Below, piece after piece: positions 1-11,982 of a DNA stretch of 64,000 nucleotides. The translations under genes and the position numbers were made by a program. The notes under the pieces are model-generated. The model was given only the letters and a program-made list of their open reading frames with translations, was not told where the DNA came from and made no database searches. The DNA lies in contig CM066995.1 of NCBI GenBank assembly GCA_033977485.1, positions 45,505,736 to 45,569,735 of the forward strand, in the 5' to 3' direction. This DNA is from Hydrangea macrophylla. Taxonomy: Eukaryota > Streptophyta > Magnoliopsida > Cornales > Hydrangeaceae. Positions within the stretch are counted from its first letter, which is position 1, and each line of letters begins with the position of its first letter.

Positions 1-2604
1 TTGAAAACTTTCTTCACATTCTGGACTCCAAACAAAAGCAATATCTTTTCTCATTAACTGTGTCATCGGCATTGCTATACGCGAAAAGTCTTTCACAAAT
101 CTCCGATAATACCCAGCTAATCCTAGGAAACTTCTGATGTCTGTCACATTCGTTGGTCTCGCCCAATTGGTAACTGCTTCTATCTTCTGAGGGTCTACAG
201 AAATTCCCTTTGCCGACACTATATGTCCAAGAAAAGCTATCTCGGTCAACCAAAACTCACACTTCTTTAATTTACCGAATAATCTCTTTTCACGCAATCG
301 TTGTAAAGCTAATCGCAAATGATGCTCGTGATCTTCCACGCTTTTGGAGTAGATTAGGATGTCATCTATGAACACGATAACGAACTCATCTAAATAATCT
401 TTGAAGACACGGTTCATTAAGTCCATGAAAGCAGCTGGTGCATTAGTCACTCCAAATGGCATAACCAAAAATTCAAAGTGACCATATCGAGTCCTGAAAG
501 CTGTCTTCTCAACATCTTCTTCCTTGACTTTCAACTGATGGTAACCGGATCTTAAGTCGATCTTCGAAAATACCTGAGCCCCTTGTAACTGATCAAACAA
601 ATCGTCTATTCGCGGCAACGGATATTTGTTCTTGACGGCCAACTTGTTCAATTCCCGGTAGTCGATGCACATACGCATTGTTCCATCTTTCTTCTTCACA
701 AACAAGACTGGAGCTCCCCACGGCGAAACACTCGGTCGGATAAAACCCTTCTCCAACAGTTCTTCTAACTGAACTTTCAGTTCTTTCAACTCTATCGGTG
801 CCATTCGGTACGGTGCTTTAGATACCGGTTGTGACCCTGGTACTACTTCTATGGTGAACTCAAGCTCTCTTTCAATCAATACGTCGGGTAACTCATCGAG
901 AAAAACATCTGGAAATTCTCGAACTACTGAAATGTCTTCTATTAGTGGTCTATACACTCGCGTGTCGATAATTGAACATAAGAAACCCGAACAACCCTTC
1001 TTCAACATCTTACTTGCTTGAATCGCCGATATCAAGTACGGCGGTACGATCACTCCTTTACCCTGAAAAGTAAACTCTTCTCGTCCTGACGGATAAAAAC
1101 TAACCCGTTTCTGTTCACAATCGATTTTGGCTTGATTAACCGACAACCAATCCATACCCAAGATAACATCAAAGTAATTCACTGTCAACGGAATCAAATC
1201 AACGCTCAAGACTTTATCACCTCTCTTGATCTCACATGACTTGAATATCAAAGAAGTAACTAGTGGTTCACTACTAGGCAATGATACACACAAGTCATAT
1301 CCTAGCGGTTCTGACTTAACAGTTAAATGCTTAACAAAATCACGTGATACAAATGAATGCGTCGAACCAGAATCCATAAGTATACGTGCAGGATACGACC
1401 AAATAGGAAGAATACCTGATACGACGGTATCATCCGTATTCCCCGGCCTGAGCTGGAAGTATCGTCCTTGTTGTTGCGCGACTCCTTTCCCTTTGTCCAC
1501 TCGAGGTTCTACCCTTGACCCGCTTGGCACACTCGATGCCCCGGTACTCATTCCCGGTTGTCTCTTACTCGGACAGTTCTTTGCTATGTGTCCCGGTTGT
1601 CCACACTCAAAACATTTTCCTCTCGTTTCTGGGTTATAGCTCTTGGCGTTCGAGGTTATGTTTGGTGTAGTCGAATTTGCGTTCAAAGGACAATTCCTAG
1701 ACACATGCCCCAATTGTTTGCAAAAATAGCAAGTGGTCAATTGATAGCAGGTTCCTCTGTGTCGCAGGTTACATGTCGGACACAACGGTCTCGGGTCTCC
1801 CATGAACGTACTCCCTCCTTGGCTACTCATATTCGATCCTGAACCTTGCGTGAACGGTTTTTTCGCATTCCCTTGACTCTTGCCCCTATTGTCATTGGGT
1901 CTCTTTCCTTGTTGTCCCTGTCGATATCTGTCGACACTTTTCTCAGCAATACGGGCAGCTTCCTCAACGAGAGAAACGGTCGGGTGTTGCAACATGTCCA
2001 CACGGCCACGGATATTCTCTCTAAGCCCTTCCTCAAACTTACGAGCTTTATCCCTATCAGTCGGAACGGTAGTTTTCCCAAATCGTAACAAGGCATTGAA
2101 ACGAGAAACATACTCACCTACGGTCATATCTCCCTGAACCAACTTCGCAAACTCCTGGCGTTTCTGAGTATAAGCAGATTGCGGGAAGAAACGTCTGTTG
2201 AATTCCTCTTTAAATGCTTCCCACGTAGTTGGCTTCCCTTGTTCAAGTACGTTGTTCCACCAATCCAATGCTTCGCCCATCAACGTATCGGATGCGCATA
2301 AAATTTTCTCCTCATCGGTACATATTACCTGACGGAAATGTCTTTCCATGTCCATCATCCAATGATCAGCCAAATCTATGTCAACTTGCCCATGATATAA
2401 CATTGGTTTTCGCTTATGAAACTGTTCCACGATTGTGTGTTGAGGTCGCGGTGCCGATGGTGCATTGATATAACGAATTTCCACTTGTGGAGGCTGAACG
2501 TTCATCTGTTCTCTTTCACTTACCGCTTGTATGAAATTTCCCACCATATTCACTATTTGGTCCATCCGCGAATGCGGTGATAATTCTCTTGGTGGATCAG
2601 CCAT
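1..2604 (-). CDS. Gag-Pol polyprotein (gag, CCHC x2, protease, RT), partial at 3' end
   Basis: The frame is open for 868 codons from an ATG at 2604 to the window edge with no stop; I read it codon by codon. The N-terminus ([13 protein letters not shown]) leads into a retrotransposon gag domain with the motif ALDWWNN. Two zinc knuckles follow near residues 288-305 and 325-345 ([14 protein letters not shown] and [14 protein letters not shown]). The aspartic protease has the active site [11 protein letters not shown] near residue 410. The RT contains [10 protein letters not shown] and the catalytic FIDD near residue 746, then FLGH and the start of the RNase H connection. This is the replication polyprotein of the element: virus-like particle coat, polyprotein cleavage and cDNA synthesis. 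The ATG is chosen because it is the first one after the leader and sits directly before gag. RNase H and integrase are expected beyond the left edge. Confidence 0.95.
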   Translation of the reverse strand, partial: MADPPRELSPHSRMDQIVNMVGNFIQAVSEREQMNVQPPQVEIRYINAPSAPRPQHTIVEQFHKRKPMLYHGQVDIDLADHWMMDMERHFRQVICTDEEKILCASDTLMGEALDWWNNVLEQGKPTTWEAFKEEFNRRFFPQSAYTQKRQEFAKLVQGDMTVGEYVSRFNALLRFGKTTVPTDRDKARKFEEGLRENIRGRVDMLQHPTVSLVEEAARIAEKSVDRYRQGQQGKRPNDNRGKSQGNAKKPFTQGSGSNMSSQGGSTFMGDPRPLCPTCNLRHRGTCYQLTTCYFCKQLGHVSRNCPLNANSTTPNITSNAKSYNPETRGKCFECGQPGHIAKNCPSKRQPGMSTGASSVPSGSRVEPRVDKGKGVAQQQGRYFQLRPGNTDDTVVSGILPIWSYPARILMDSGSTHSFVSRDFVKHLTVKSEPLGYDLCVSLPSSEPLVTSLIFKSCEIKRGDKVLSVDLIPLTVNYFDVILGMDWLSVNQAKIDCEQKRVSFYPSGREEFTFQGKGVIVPPYLISAIQASKMLKKGCSGFLCSIIDTRVYRPLIEDISVVREFPDVFLDELPDVLIERELEFTIEVVPGSQPVSKAPYRMAPIELKELKVQLEELLEKGFIRPSVSPWGAPVLFVKKKDGTMRMCIDYRELNKLAVKNKYPLPRIDDLFDQLQGAQVFSKIDLRSGYHQLKVKEEDVEKTAFRTRYGHFEFLVMPFGVTNAPAAFMDLMNRVFKDYLDEFVIVFIDDILIYSKSVEDHEHHLRLALQRLREKRLFGKLKKCEFWLTEIAFLGHIVSAKGISVDPQKIEAVTNWARPTNVTDIRSFLGLAGYYRRFVKDFSRIAMPMTQLMRKDIAFVWSPECEESFQ

Positions 2605-2833
2605 AACGTTTCAAATATTTCCCCTGTTGAGTTCAATGCATAATGACCATGCATGCTATGCCATAATATAGTTATGTGTGCACAGTTCATCACAATCAAC
2701 AAATGCTAACACATGAAGCATTTCTACAATGATAATCATTATCTTTACAATTACACACTCCACTCGACGTCACTCAGCATATATAACGTCACTCATTCCC
2801 AAGGCTCTAAACTTAAGCTCTGATACCACTAAA
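2605..2833 (-). other. Untranslated leader of gypsy #1
   Basis: This short stretch lies between the LTR and the gag ATG and has no reading frame of note. It contains the primer-binding site at its LTR-proximal end. Confidence 0.8.
2817..2828 (-). promoter_or_regulatory. Primer-binding site, initiator tRNA-Met type
   Basis: The minus strand reads TGGTATCAGAGC, the classic complement of the 3' end of plant initiator methionine tRNA. It lies 5 bases inside the LTR end (…TGACA/TTTAG/TGG…). Reverse transcription would start here. Confidence 0.92.
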
Positions 2834-2973
2834 TGTCACAGCCCGGTCCCACAATAGCGGAACCGGAGCCCGTGGCACGCCACCGAGGCTAAACCAATTC
2901 ATTAACGTTCCCAAAAATTAGGTTTGAAGAACACACGCAGCGGAAAACAAAACACATTTTAAAACCAGAGGTT

Positions 2974-3152
2974 TAGTCGACTGCTCAGTCGACTGCTCAG
3001 TCGACGGAGGCGGGCAGGGATTTTAATATCAAATTCCAGTCGACTGAGACTGGGGGTCCAGTCGACTGCTGAGGGGTCCAGTCGACTGCTTCTGCTATAT
3101 AAGAAGCAGTAGCTAACAGGCTCAGGGGTTCAGTCGACTGCTCAGTCGACTG
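2974..3152. repeat. Array of AGTCGACTG palindromes in gypsy #1 LTR
   Basis: Eight GTCGAC cores, mostly inside CAGTCGACTG, occur in 179 bases as phrases such as GTCCAGTCGACTGCT. A TATATAA/TTATATA box at 3096-3102 lies in a gap between copies, inside an imperfect palindrome (CTTCTGC…GAAGCAG). The cores are too regular to be chance. A similar array is present in the LTRs of the copia element at 45302-50412. Confidence 0.85.
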
Positions 3153-4314
3153 CTCCCCTGGCAGCAGCCCAAACTGCAGAAAACAAGTTTTAAAGCTTCC
3201 TAACTTCCCTCCAATGATCAACCACTCAAATCAAACTCAGTCTAAAGTAATCTTAACTGTATTAAAGCATTACCAAACATAATTACAACATGTTATAGTC
3301 TAATACAACGTTCAAGATTCATTCTATCATACTAAAATAAACATGGGTTAAAACAACCAAATTCTTATTACAACATTTCTAGGATCCCAAAACTACAAGA
3401 TTAACATTTCAAGTTGCCTTCTAAAAGAACTCCCAACCCACGTGCTCACTTCTGCGATTCCTCGCCAGCATTTACACCTGAAATGGTTATTTGAATAACC
3501 ACACATATTTCGATTTGTTTAAGCTAAAGCTTAGTGAATAAAACAACATATGCACATGAATGATAAACATGTCCGCATTCACATCTCTACATTTCATACT
3601 AGTCGCCGGAGACTCACGTGCCCGTCCATATTCCCAATCCGCGACTCCTCGCCAATAAGTCCACGCGAAAGGGTAAGACCCACGATTCTACAAACAATCG
3701 TGCGACCTTAATGCCACTCTATCGGCTCCACAAAATGGCACGGTGACCACGTACTCCTTCTGACCCAAATAAGCAACTTAACATGCTGAAATACATATCA
3801 CCATGCTCGCGGTAATTAAAACATATCACCGTGCTATTGAGCCTACTTATCAATATAAATGCCCAATATGAACTACACAATATATCTCTAGGAATTAATA
3901 CATGCTATTCAAACATAACATGAATACATGCCAAGAAATCATTCCAAAACATAGTTGAATCACTCACCTCTAAATAACGCTCCTATAATTCAATCTGAAG
4001 AAAAACCGTGCACAAAGAACGTGCAGAAGTCCGCCTAGTACAATTCCTATGGATCAGAATTCCATTTATCAACTTTTATGAAAAATTCTAGAAAATAACT
4101 TTTCGGAAAACTTAGCCAAACAGGCCCTAACATATATCAAAACGAAGCTCTCACCTCAAGGAACTCGAATATGAAATCTGGGAGAAACCAGACTGACGGA
4201 GGGTCGTCGTTTGGCGTCGCAAAGCTCTAAGCTCCTAAATCTCCCTCTAGCCCCCTTTTTGGCCTCCTCTTGAAATTTAGGTTAAGAGTTATAAAAATCT
4301 AAGTTCATCTCTAT

Positions 4315-4324
4315 CTATATATAG
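4315..4324 (-). promoter_or_regulatory. TATA box of gypsy #1 LTR
   Basis: The minus strand reads CCTATATATA about 540 bases into the LTR, a plausible core promoter in U3. Other TATA-like strings occur, so the choice is tentative. Confidence 0.5.
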
Positions 4325-4865
4325 GCAACATTCTCGGGGAATTACGTTTACCTCCCCACGAGTTTTCAAAACTCCTAATCAGTCTCTGAAACTTTCTATA
4401 CAGCTTATTCATAGCTTTACGAGTGAAACCTCAAAATTATAAAAGTTTTCGACTAAGTTTCGTTTGGTCGCTAAAACGCGAATTTCTATATGACGTTTCC
4501 GAAGTTGCTAATTAGCCTACCAATTTAATAGCGTGTTCATTCGTCCTCACCAGGATACTAAATCTAACAACAGAAATAAATTCTAAAACAGAAAATAATT
4601 CAGATATTGAAATACACAGGTAAACATTTATTGTCAGATAAACATTTAAAGTGTTCCACAGTGACCTTCTCATACTCGGAGAGATGTCCCAACAACAAAA
4701 ATTCTAAATCACCACAGTCTCAGAGGGTTCTCTAATACAGACACCCAAATCAACTCGTGAGTCAAAACTCACTCAACCATGTGTCATAGGACACACCACA
4801 TCACATTATCATGCATGACAATATGATACAAATGCAATAACACAAATGTGGGTGTTATATTAACA

Positions 4866-5700
4866 CACTTGACTTTTTTACACTTCAAGTCAATCAAATA
4901 TTTTTAAGGCGCCTTACATACCATTTTTCAATACTTTGTGATTTTTTTAAAACAGATATCTTCTTCTTATCTCTTCTAAGGGCCTCTGACTACCCCCATT
5001 GGAGGCCGACATTCACCACTATTCTTCATCAAACAACTACCAAAGAAAGCAAAATGAAGATTACAGAAATGACACTCAACAAATAAAAGAACAAATAAAA
5101 GGGTATCCAAGAGTCTTTGCCATCCAAGCCCTCGAATTGTAATAAGCTCATTTTCTCACCAAGAGTAATACTGTCATTCTACCTACAAAAAAGACACTGA
5201 CCAAAAATCACAAAGAAAAACACAGCAAAGTGAAAGATGAATTAAAGAAACCAATACATAAAAAACAAAAAATTAAAAGATGAATATTCTAGAGGGAAGA
5301 GTGAAAAAGATAGGAAAAGAAATTAATTTGAATTTAACACTTGAGAACTAAGAGTAAGCTGCATTTTTTTGTTTGTCTTGAACATTTGTATTAAGTGATG
5401 AACTACTTGAAACATAATGCAATGACATATAAGAAAACTAAAAAAATGAAGAAAAGGAATAGGAATTTAAAATGATCAAAGTGGAATATTTGATAGCAGT
5501 TTATGTACGCTCCAATGACTTCCAGATTTTAGAGTAGAGACTAGTTGATTTAGAAGCATAGACTCATTGTTAAAAATGATTTTTTCTTTCTTTCTTTATT
5601 TATTTCTTTTTTTTTTTCAAAGGTAACTATTATCAAACTGTTTTCAAAAAGGGTCATTTTTTTTTCTCAAAAGCCTATATTTTTTTTTTTAAAAAAAGGG
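4866..5700. other. Gene-free DNA
   Basis: AT-rich sequence with no long frame, no terminal repeats and no recognised element. Short T tracts increase toward 5580-5700. Confidence 0.6.
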
Positions 5701-5846
5701 TCCTTGTTTTTTTTCAAAAGCCTCAAGTTTCTACTCCAACCTTCCATGAATAGAAATTTTGGTTCTCTACGAATCCTTGTTTTTTTTTCAAAAGCCTCAA
5801 GTTTCTACTCCAACCTTCCATGAATAGAAATTTTGGTTCTCTACGA
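5701..5846. repeat. 73-bp tandem duplication
   Basis: A unit beginning TCCTTGTTTTTTTT and ending GGTTCTCTACGAA is present twice in a row (5701-5773 and 5774-5846), nearly identical. It probably arose by replication slippage around the T tract. Confidence 0.9.
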
Positions 5847-6802
5847 AGTTCAACTGATTCTGGGTCTTAAACTTTCTAATAACATCAATAATTTCCAATA
5901 GAAGTACTGAACACAAAATGATCACACACATACAAATGTATTGTGTTGAAGATTAGATATCACTACTGCAAGAACAAACCTATGATGAATCCAAGCCAAC
6001 TAATCTCCAACCAACCCATAACATACATAAGTGATTACATATCTAAATAAGTGCTATATATATATATATAACAACTATATATGCAAGTAGTTTACCATGG
6101 ATTGAATGTCGTTAACCCAACTGCCACGTATGAAACTGAAAAGAAAAATAAAAAATAGAGAAAACTTTGTTAAAAGAGGGTAAATACGATTTTGATATTT
6201 TTTCTGCTATCAGAACTCATCAAGACATAGATTTGTATTTTTTTTTTTGCGATTCTCAAAAGCCTGCGCAAAATCAAAATCAAATCAAAACTCTAAACAA
6301 ATGCATGCACCAACACATAGATTTGTATACTGTGAGATAGAAACTCACCAAGGGCTTCCAATCGGTGGTGTAGGTAGTCACTACTGTCAATGACGACAGA
6401 GCTGTTGACGGAGAAGAAGATAGAGAGAGACAGAGAGTTGAGACTGACATGTGTGGGGGGTTAGCAAGAGAGAGTTTGAAACATGTGGAAGTCCTCTCTC
6501 TAATAAAGTTGTTGAGGGTTTGAATCTTATATGTAAAGGTCATATCTCAAATAAGTTGATTTTGCATATAATTTATGGGAGAGAGAGAGAGAGGGGAAAG
6601 AGAGATGGGAGATATATAGAGCAAATCTGGGGAGAGATTTGTGTGAGTCATATCTACCCTCTATTTTTATCCAACCAAAAATCTAATAATAATAAAAAAT
6701 TGAAATGAATAAAAAAAACTTATGAGAGGTAAATAATGTTTTGGTGATTAAAAGACTGAAATTATTTTTATCTACCATCTATTTTAAATAACACATTAAT
6801 AT
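5847..6802. other. Gene-free DNA
   Basis: No supported gene. It holds a short (TA)n at 6056-6071 and several GAGAGA-rich patches around 6420-6620 that give spurious short frames. Confidence 0.6.
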
Positions 6803-6803
6803 C

Positions 6804-6869
<66 letters not shown>
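6803..6869. repeat. Compound microsatellite (TA)n(GA)n
   Basis: An uninterrupted TA run passes directly into an AG run. Confidence 0.95.
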
Positions 6870-6872
<3 letters not shown>

Positions 6873-6907
6873 ACACATAGTGGCCTGTTATGTATATAAC
6901 AATCAAC

Positions 6908-7085
6908 AATGATAGGGATACACACTAAATGACACACCAAATGACACACTGTGCTTTAAATGCATGTACCCTGTGCTGTTTAAATTTTTCACACTTTTTT
7001 GTGTATCACTTACACAGCACATGGTACATGCATTTAAAACTGGTGGGTCATTTAGTGTGTCGTTTGGTATGTATCCCTATCATTT
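6908..7085. mobile_element. Foldback MITE
   Basis: Inverted arms of about 65 bases (ATGATAGGGATACA… and …TGTATCCCTATCAT) flank a short AT-rich centre, so the element can fold back on itself. The superfamily is unassigned because no clean TSD is visible. Confidence 0.75.
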
Positions 7086-7090
7086 TTGTA

Positions 7091-7211
7091 TAACAATTAG
7101 TTGATTATCAAAAGAAAAGCTTTATTAGCTTTATTAGTCTCAATGAATTGTAGGACTCTTCCAAGTTTTCAAAGTCAAATGTGTAATTTACTGACTTCAT
7201 GTATATAATAA
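7091..7211. repeat. Direct repeat flanking Helitron #1, left copy
   Basis: The sequence (AACAATTAGTTGATTATC… to …GACTTCATG) recurs at 9111-9230 on the other side of the Helitron, with a few small differences. Helitrons make no TSD, so this 120-base duplication needs another explanation. Confidence 0.85.
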
Positions 7212-9105
7212 CTAGGTATTGCCCGTGGCTAAAGCCACTAACAAATCTAATCATGCATGAGTTCGATCAAGAACTAATTCCCCCAATTTTGTATTTGTGT
7301 AAAACCTCATGGACTGATTATTTTTTTTTCTAAAGCATAAAGTGTCAAATACCACAATATTTGCATGAAATATAAAAATATTACATTTTGAAAAGTGAGT
7401 TAGAATTCACACAACAAATTTGATATTCACAAAACAAATTTGAATACTTAACAAAAAAAACTTATTTACAAAACACATCAAGATTATATTGCACATTGTC
7501 CTTGCCCTTGGTCACTACCCAAAAAAAAAAAAGACATTACAACTCTTGCAGAAAATTCCAAGAATGATTGTCCAGTGTGTTTCTCTTGTGATTGCACATG
7601 ATAACCCGGCCACAGCTTGGCACTACATGACAAACCAATCACAACCCGCACCAAGAGGCACCACCTGAAAAGAAAATAAATAAAATAAATAAATAAAAAA
7701 GATTGGAAAGTCTAAAATGAGCGGTAATTTAATAATTTTAAAAAATATTTAAAAATTAGTGAAGCATTGTTATCTAAAGAGTTTTTATACAATTACAAAA
7801 CTTCAACAAAACTAATAAAACTCATAGACACGGATTAGTATCATATTCTATTGAATAATATCCTATAAAAAGCAAACCGGGGGCATATCTTTCATGTCAG
7901 ACCAAATAAAAAACCAACCACTGAAAAAAGAAGAGTCCACCCTTAACTAAAGCAAACCCCAACCACTGATGTTTCAAGCTCCAACCCCAAAAGTGATGAA
8001 AGCAAATTTTACTTATAAGTCTGAGCCACACAGATGTTGAAGCTTAAAACCTTCTCATCTCCCGGCAATGAACCAAATTTATGAAACAAATTTATGAAAC
8101 AGCTAACATCAAATGTGAGAGAAGAAAAGAGCAAAAAACTCATGCTATGAAAGATGAGAAAAGTCAAAATCCAAAAAAATCACAGTTATGCAAGATCAAA
8201 ACCCCTGCTAAAATAAAATTAATAATAAAAAAAACCATGCTAAAAGGAAAAGCTCCCAAAAAAAAAAAACAATATAGAGAACAGGGGTACAGCAGTGTAT
8301 GTGAAAGAGATGGAGAAAGGAGAGAACTAACTATGCAAATGTGCAAGAGATACACATGCCACAGCCAAACTTTTACATCAACAAATCCAATTGAATTAAA
8401 GGCTTGCAAAAGTTTGAACAAACCAAGAAAAGCTATCATCAACACATTAAAGTGTTGAAAAAACTATCAAAACCCAGAAAAAAAAAAAAAAAAAAAAAAA
8501 AAAACACACACAATTAGCTTTTAAATCAACAACCCCAAATGAAAATCACATACAAAGAGTATCAAAAGCTATCAAATGGGACACATTCAGTTTTTTCAAC
8601 ATATTATAACGCCACCGAGATAAACAAATCAGCCTTTGGAATCAATGAACATAATTTAAAACAGAGAAAATTACACTAAAAAAAATCAAGGCATAAATAT
8701 CAACCCCAAAAATTGCCTTTGATCGGACTGGTGGTGGTCGGACTGGAGAGAGTGTGGGAAAAGAGGTGGCCAGCGATGGTGCGATGTTGGTGCAGAGAAG
8801 AAGGGGGGAGGAAGAGAGAGGGAAGAAGAAGAATAATAGGGGATATGATGGTCCGGCGTTGGTGATGAAGAGGAGAGGGTGAACCAGATAGGGGAAGAGA
8901 GAGAGAGAGAGAGAGAGAGGAGGGGCGGCAGGTGTGGGATAGAGATAGGGTTGTGATGTTTTTGAACTAAATCCAATATTTTCAAATCCTAGTCATCAGT
9001 TTCATCCTTAATGGCACAATTTTATTGGTAGATGCTGACTATACACACACTAAAACACCTTAAAAAATATGACTGGACACACACTGAGCTCCAATATTAT
9101 ATAGA
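7212..9105 (-). mobile_element. Non-autonomous Helitron #1
   Basis: On the minus strand the 5' end reads A/TCTATATAATATTGG. The 3' end has the hairpin GTGGCTTTAGCCAC followed by GGGCAATACCTAG/T. This is the canonical TC…hairpin…CTRR structure inserted between A and T without target duplication. There is no Rep/helicase frame. Inside, the minus strand at 8690-8960 has a CT-microsatellite and pyrimidine-rich block resembling a plant 5' UTR and first exon, suggesting a captured gene fragment; that part is inference. Confidence 0.85.
8479..8504. repeat. Poly(A) tract
   Basis: A run of 26 A inside Helitron #1. Confidence 0.95.
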
Positions 9106-9110
9106 TTAGA

Positions 9111-9230
9111 ATAATTAGTTGATTATCAAAAGAAAAAACTTTATTAGTCTCACTTAATGGCAGGACTCTTCCAAGTATGAAAAGTCAAATGTGTAATTTA
9201 ATGACTTCAAAGAAATTTGAAAATTTTCGG
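9111..9230. repeat. Direct repeat flanking Helitron #1, right copy
   Basis: Partner of 7091-7211. The downstream part (9215-9350) has a further internal echo (GGTTACAAAATAG / TGTTACAAAATAG). Confidence 0.85.
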
Positions 9231-9350
9231 TTACAAAATAGTACTCCGTAATATCATATATATGTGTGTATATAATAAATTACTTCATATCTATATCTTA
9301 TGAAATTTAAAAAATTTTGTTACAAAATAGCAACATCATATATATATATA

Positions 9351-9385
9351 CTAGTTTAAACGCACGTGCGTTGCACGTGAACGGT
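9351..9385 (-). mobile_element. Helitron #2, 3' terminus
   Basis: The minus strand has the hairpin CACGTGCAACGCACGTG followed by CGTTTAAACTAG/T, a second canonical Helitron 3' end in the same orientation as #1. I could not find a matching 5' TC end to the right, so only the terminus is annotated. Confidence 0.7.
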
Positions 9386-11655
9386 GTCTATCTAAAATAA
9401 AATAAAATAAAGAATTCATGCACTTAAAAGATAAAAAAAAACCACTTAAATTAGGTATAAAAAAAATAAAAATAAAATAAAAAGAAGAAGAAGAAGAAGA
9501 ATTCATGCAACTTCCACAATAAAAAAAGATACACAAAGCACATACAACAATCAATTCATAGGGTAAAAATAATAAAAACTGTTGAATTATTCTTCTTAGA
9601 CCATTTGTTTATTTGTTCAATAATAATTTTTTATGTTGCTATTTAATTGTTACCACATGTCCTAGCTAGAATTCTTTCTTACATCTTTAATATTTTGAAT
9701 TTACTATTTTCTTTGCTCATTGCTTAATAATGACTATATATTTATTTATTGTATGACCACATATGTTAGTATTTCATTAATTTACCGTGTTTGTATAGTA
9801 ATTTATTAAACTATAAAATTATTTCATATGTTCTAATTAGAATAAGTTACAAATCAATCATGATCTAGCTTTCTTAAAGATTTTTTTATATACATTAAAA
9901 GTTGATTCCTACAAAAAGGATTTAGGGAGGCCTCTACGTTCAAGATGGTCAAACTTTTTGTGCTGTGTGGCTTGAAAATTCTTAAAATCTTCAACCAAAA
10001 TTTTTCATAAAGTCTCTATTGCCAAATTGCCAATATAATTGAAAGAATCACATAAGAAAAAAATTTATAACGGGAATTGATATTAGAAAGTAATTGCTTA
10101 TCCATGGAGTTCACCTAAAGAAAGAGAAAAGATATTGAAACATGACAGAAGAAGGGAAAAAAAATGGAATCCACTAAGACCAAAATAGAAAAAACCAATA
10201 GGATGGTAGTTTTAATTTAATTTAAAGTCCTAAAATTATGAAAATGTATTGATCATCTATATCGAAAGAGACTTTTAGGCTCTATTTAGTGCACATATTG
10301 AAGGATAGGAAAGAAACGAAAACACTAAGGAAAATATTTTCCTTTGTTCATGAGCTAAAAAGGGCCTAAGGGTGTCCATTAATTTGATAAAATTGAAAAT
10401 TAAGTGTTGAATTTTAGTACTGGAAATTTTAAGCAGTTGAATTTGCTGTACATAACACATGAGTATTTCAAGTATTGAAATAGACTGCAATTAGTGATTA
10501 TTTCTAGTCGAATTTTTTCAATTAAGATATTCAATGGATTTTTGGCTGCATTTTCAATTAGAGTAATGCTAGAGTCACAAAGAGATGCTTACAAAAGGAT
10601 ATGGTATGCCATATGGCAGAATTAAGTGTGGTGACTCTTTCAATTAAGTGGTACATTATCAAATTTATTGTACAAAAAATGTGCGTAAAATTTTAATTTA
10701 CCACCTAATTGGTTATAATCACAAGCTAAATTTGTCTAGCTAACTTCCTATCTTTCTTGTGGAACTTAAACAATGATAACAATTCTACGAATTATTGCTA
10801 ATAAAGATAACAATAGTAACTTTTCATAAAGAAAAATACTCAATTAAGTTTTACATTCAATAATTGTGTTGCTAAACGCATGGGTAAAATGGGAATGGAA
10901 TAGGACACATGTCAGCATGGTAGTGGTGGATAAGCAAGAGTGAGAAATATGCACTCTATGTTAAATGGGTAACCAAATATTAAAGTGGTTGAAATTGAAT
11001 CCTAAAATTTTTTGAATGCATATCTTACCTAGAATAGGTTCGATAGAAGTTACCTATATTATTGTTGGTATAGAATAAACAAAATCGTAAGTGACTCATC
11101 ATAGAGCTCCAAAAAAGAAAAAAGAAAAGAAGAAGAAGAATTAAACAAATCAAGATTCTTTAAAAAGAGTTATGTAATACTAAGAATTGATATCAGGAGT
11201 TGATGGGTATAGTTTTATGTCTGTGAAATTATTTCAGTACCCTTAATGAAAACTGAATCCAATAACTGTAAATAGAAGTCCCGTCATGAGAAGGGGACTG
11301 ATGTTACTATAACTAATAGTTTTTTTGTTTTCATTTTGACCATTAAGTTATTGAAAATATTACATTAATAGTAATGAGAATGAAATTTATAAGTAAGTTG
11401 AATGAATGAATAGAAGAGTAAGGAATAATAATTACCTTCAATGCAAAGCTTGAAAGTGCACACTTGTGTAAAGATCAATCGTGTTTAGTTCATCATAGGA
11501 CATTATTAAGAGAACACGAAGAGTAGACTGTTTTGTGAATCTGAATTAAAGTGTAAAAAAAATGTCCAAAGCTATGGAGAACTTGGGAAGTAGAGACGTA
11601 TAATAGAAATTAGATAATACCAATAGGTTCTTTAATACTATCATTAGTCTTCTAG
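9386..11655. other. Gene-free DNA, possibly body of Helitron #2
   Basis: AT-rich with AAG/GAA and AAATA simple repeats (9410-9500). No supported gene and no terminal repeats. Confidence 0.5.
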
Positions 11656-11658
11656 TCC

Positions 11659-11674
11659 AAAAAAAAAAAGAGAG

Positions 11675-11726
<52 letters not shown>
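11659..11726. repeat. (AG)n microsatellite
   Basis: An A run followed by more than 50 bases of AG with one GGA interruption. Confidence 0.95.
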
Positions 11727-11728
<2 letters not shown>

Positions 11729-11982
11729 TAAAATAATGTCTTAACAAATAGGGCCAAAAGTAAACCTGGGACTGAGAGGCTTGTGAATTCATGTTATTCT
11801 TCTACACGATTAATTTCTAGTACATAATTCCTTTATTTATTCCTAATACTTGATTTCCTTATTTATCTTAATTTAGATTGGACTTTGTTTCATCCAATGA
11901 TCCAATACTCAATTAATCCATTATGGTCCACTTTAATCAAAGAAGCAAAAAATTGTTACACAATTACTCAAGGAACATACTT

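Larger units (their letters stand above)
1..4865 (-). mobile_element. Ty3/gypsy retrotransposon #1, 5' part (edge-truncated)
   Basis: On the minus strand the order is LTR (4865 to 2834), primer-binding site, leader, then gag-protease-reverse transcriptase, leaving the window at base 1. The order protease before RT, the RT motif FIDD and two CCHC knuckles identify Ty3/gypsy. A chromovirus such as Tekay/Del fits the ~2 kb LTR and the Met-tRNA primer site, but the integrase and chromodomain lie outside the window, so the lineage is inferred. The second LTR and the TSD cannot be seen. The uninterrupted frame suggests a young copy. Confidence 0.93.
2834..4865 (-). repeat. 5' LTR of gypsy #1 (~2.0 kb)
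   Basis: One boundary is sharp: plus-strand TGTCACAGCCCGG at 2834, beside the primer site. The distal boundary is set near 4865, where the minus strand reads TGTTAATATAACACCC. It is approximate because the partner LTR is off-window. The LTR contains a minus-strand TATA box (CCTATATATA at 4315-4324) and an array of GTCGAC palindromes at 2974-3152. Confidence 0.75.

Noticed and set aside
2817..2828. tRNA gene suspected from tRNA-complementary 12-mers here and at 28510, 42225, 44010, 48944 and 50945
   Set aside because: Only 12 bases complementary to a tRNA 3' end, each next to an LTR; these are primer-binding sites.
2974..3152. CRISPR-like array
   Set aside because: Spacing is irregular, repeats are about 10 bases, and it lies in a plant LTR.
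2997..3221. 74-codon frame with repeated STE/VDW words in the gypsy #1 LTR
   Set aside because: The words come from translating the GTCGAC palindrome array.
8686..8985. 99-codon frame on the minus strand
   Set aside because: Ser/Leu/Pro-rich translation of a CT microsatellite and UTR-like block; no domain.
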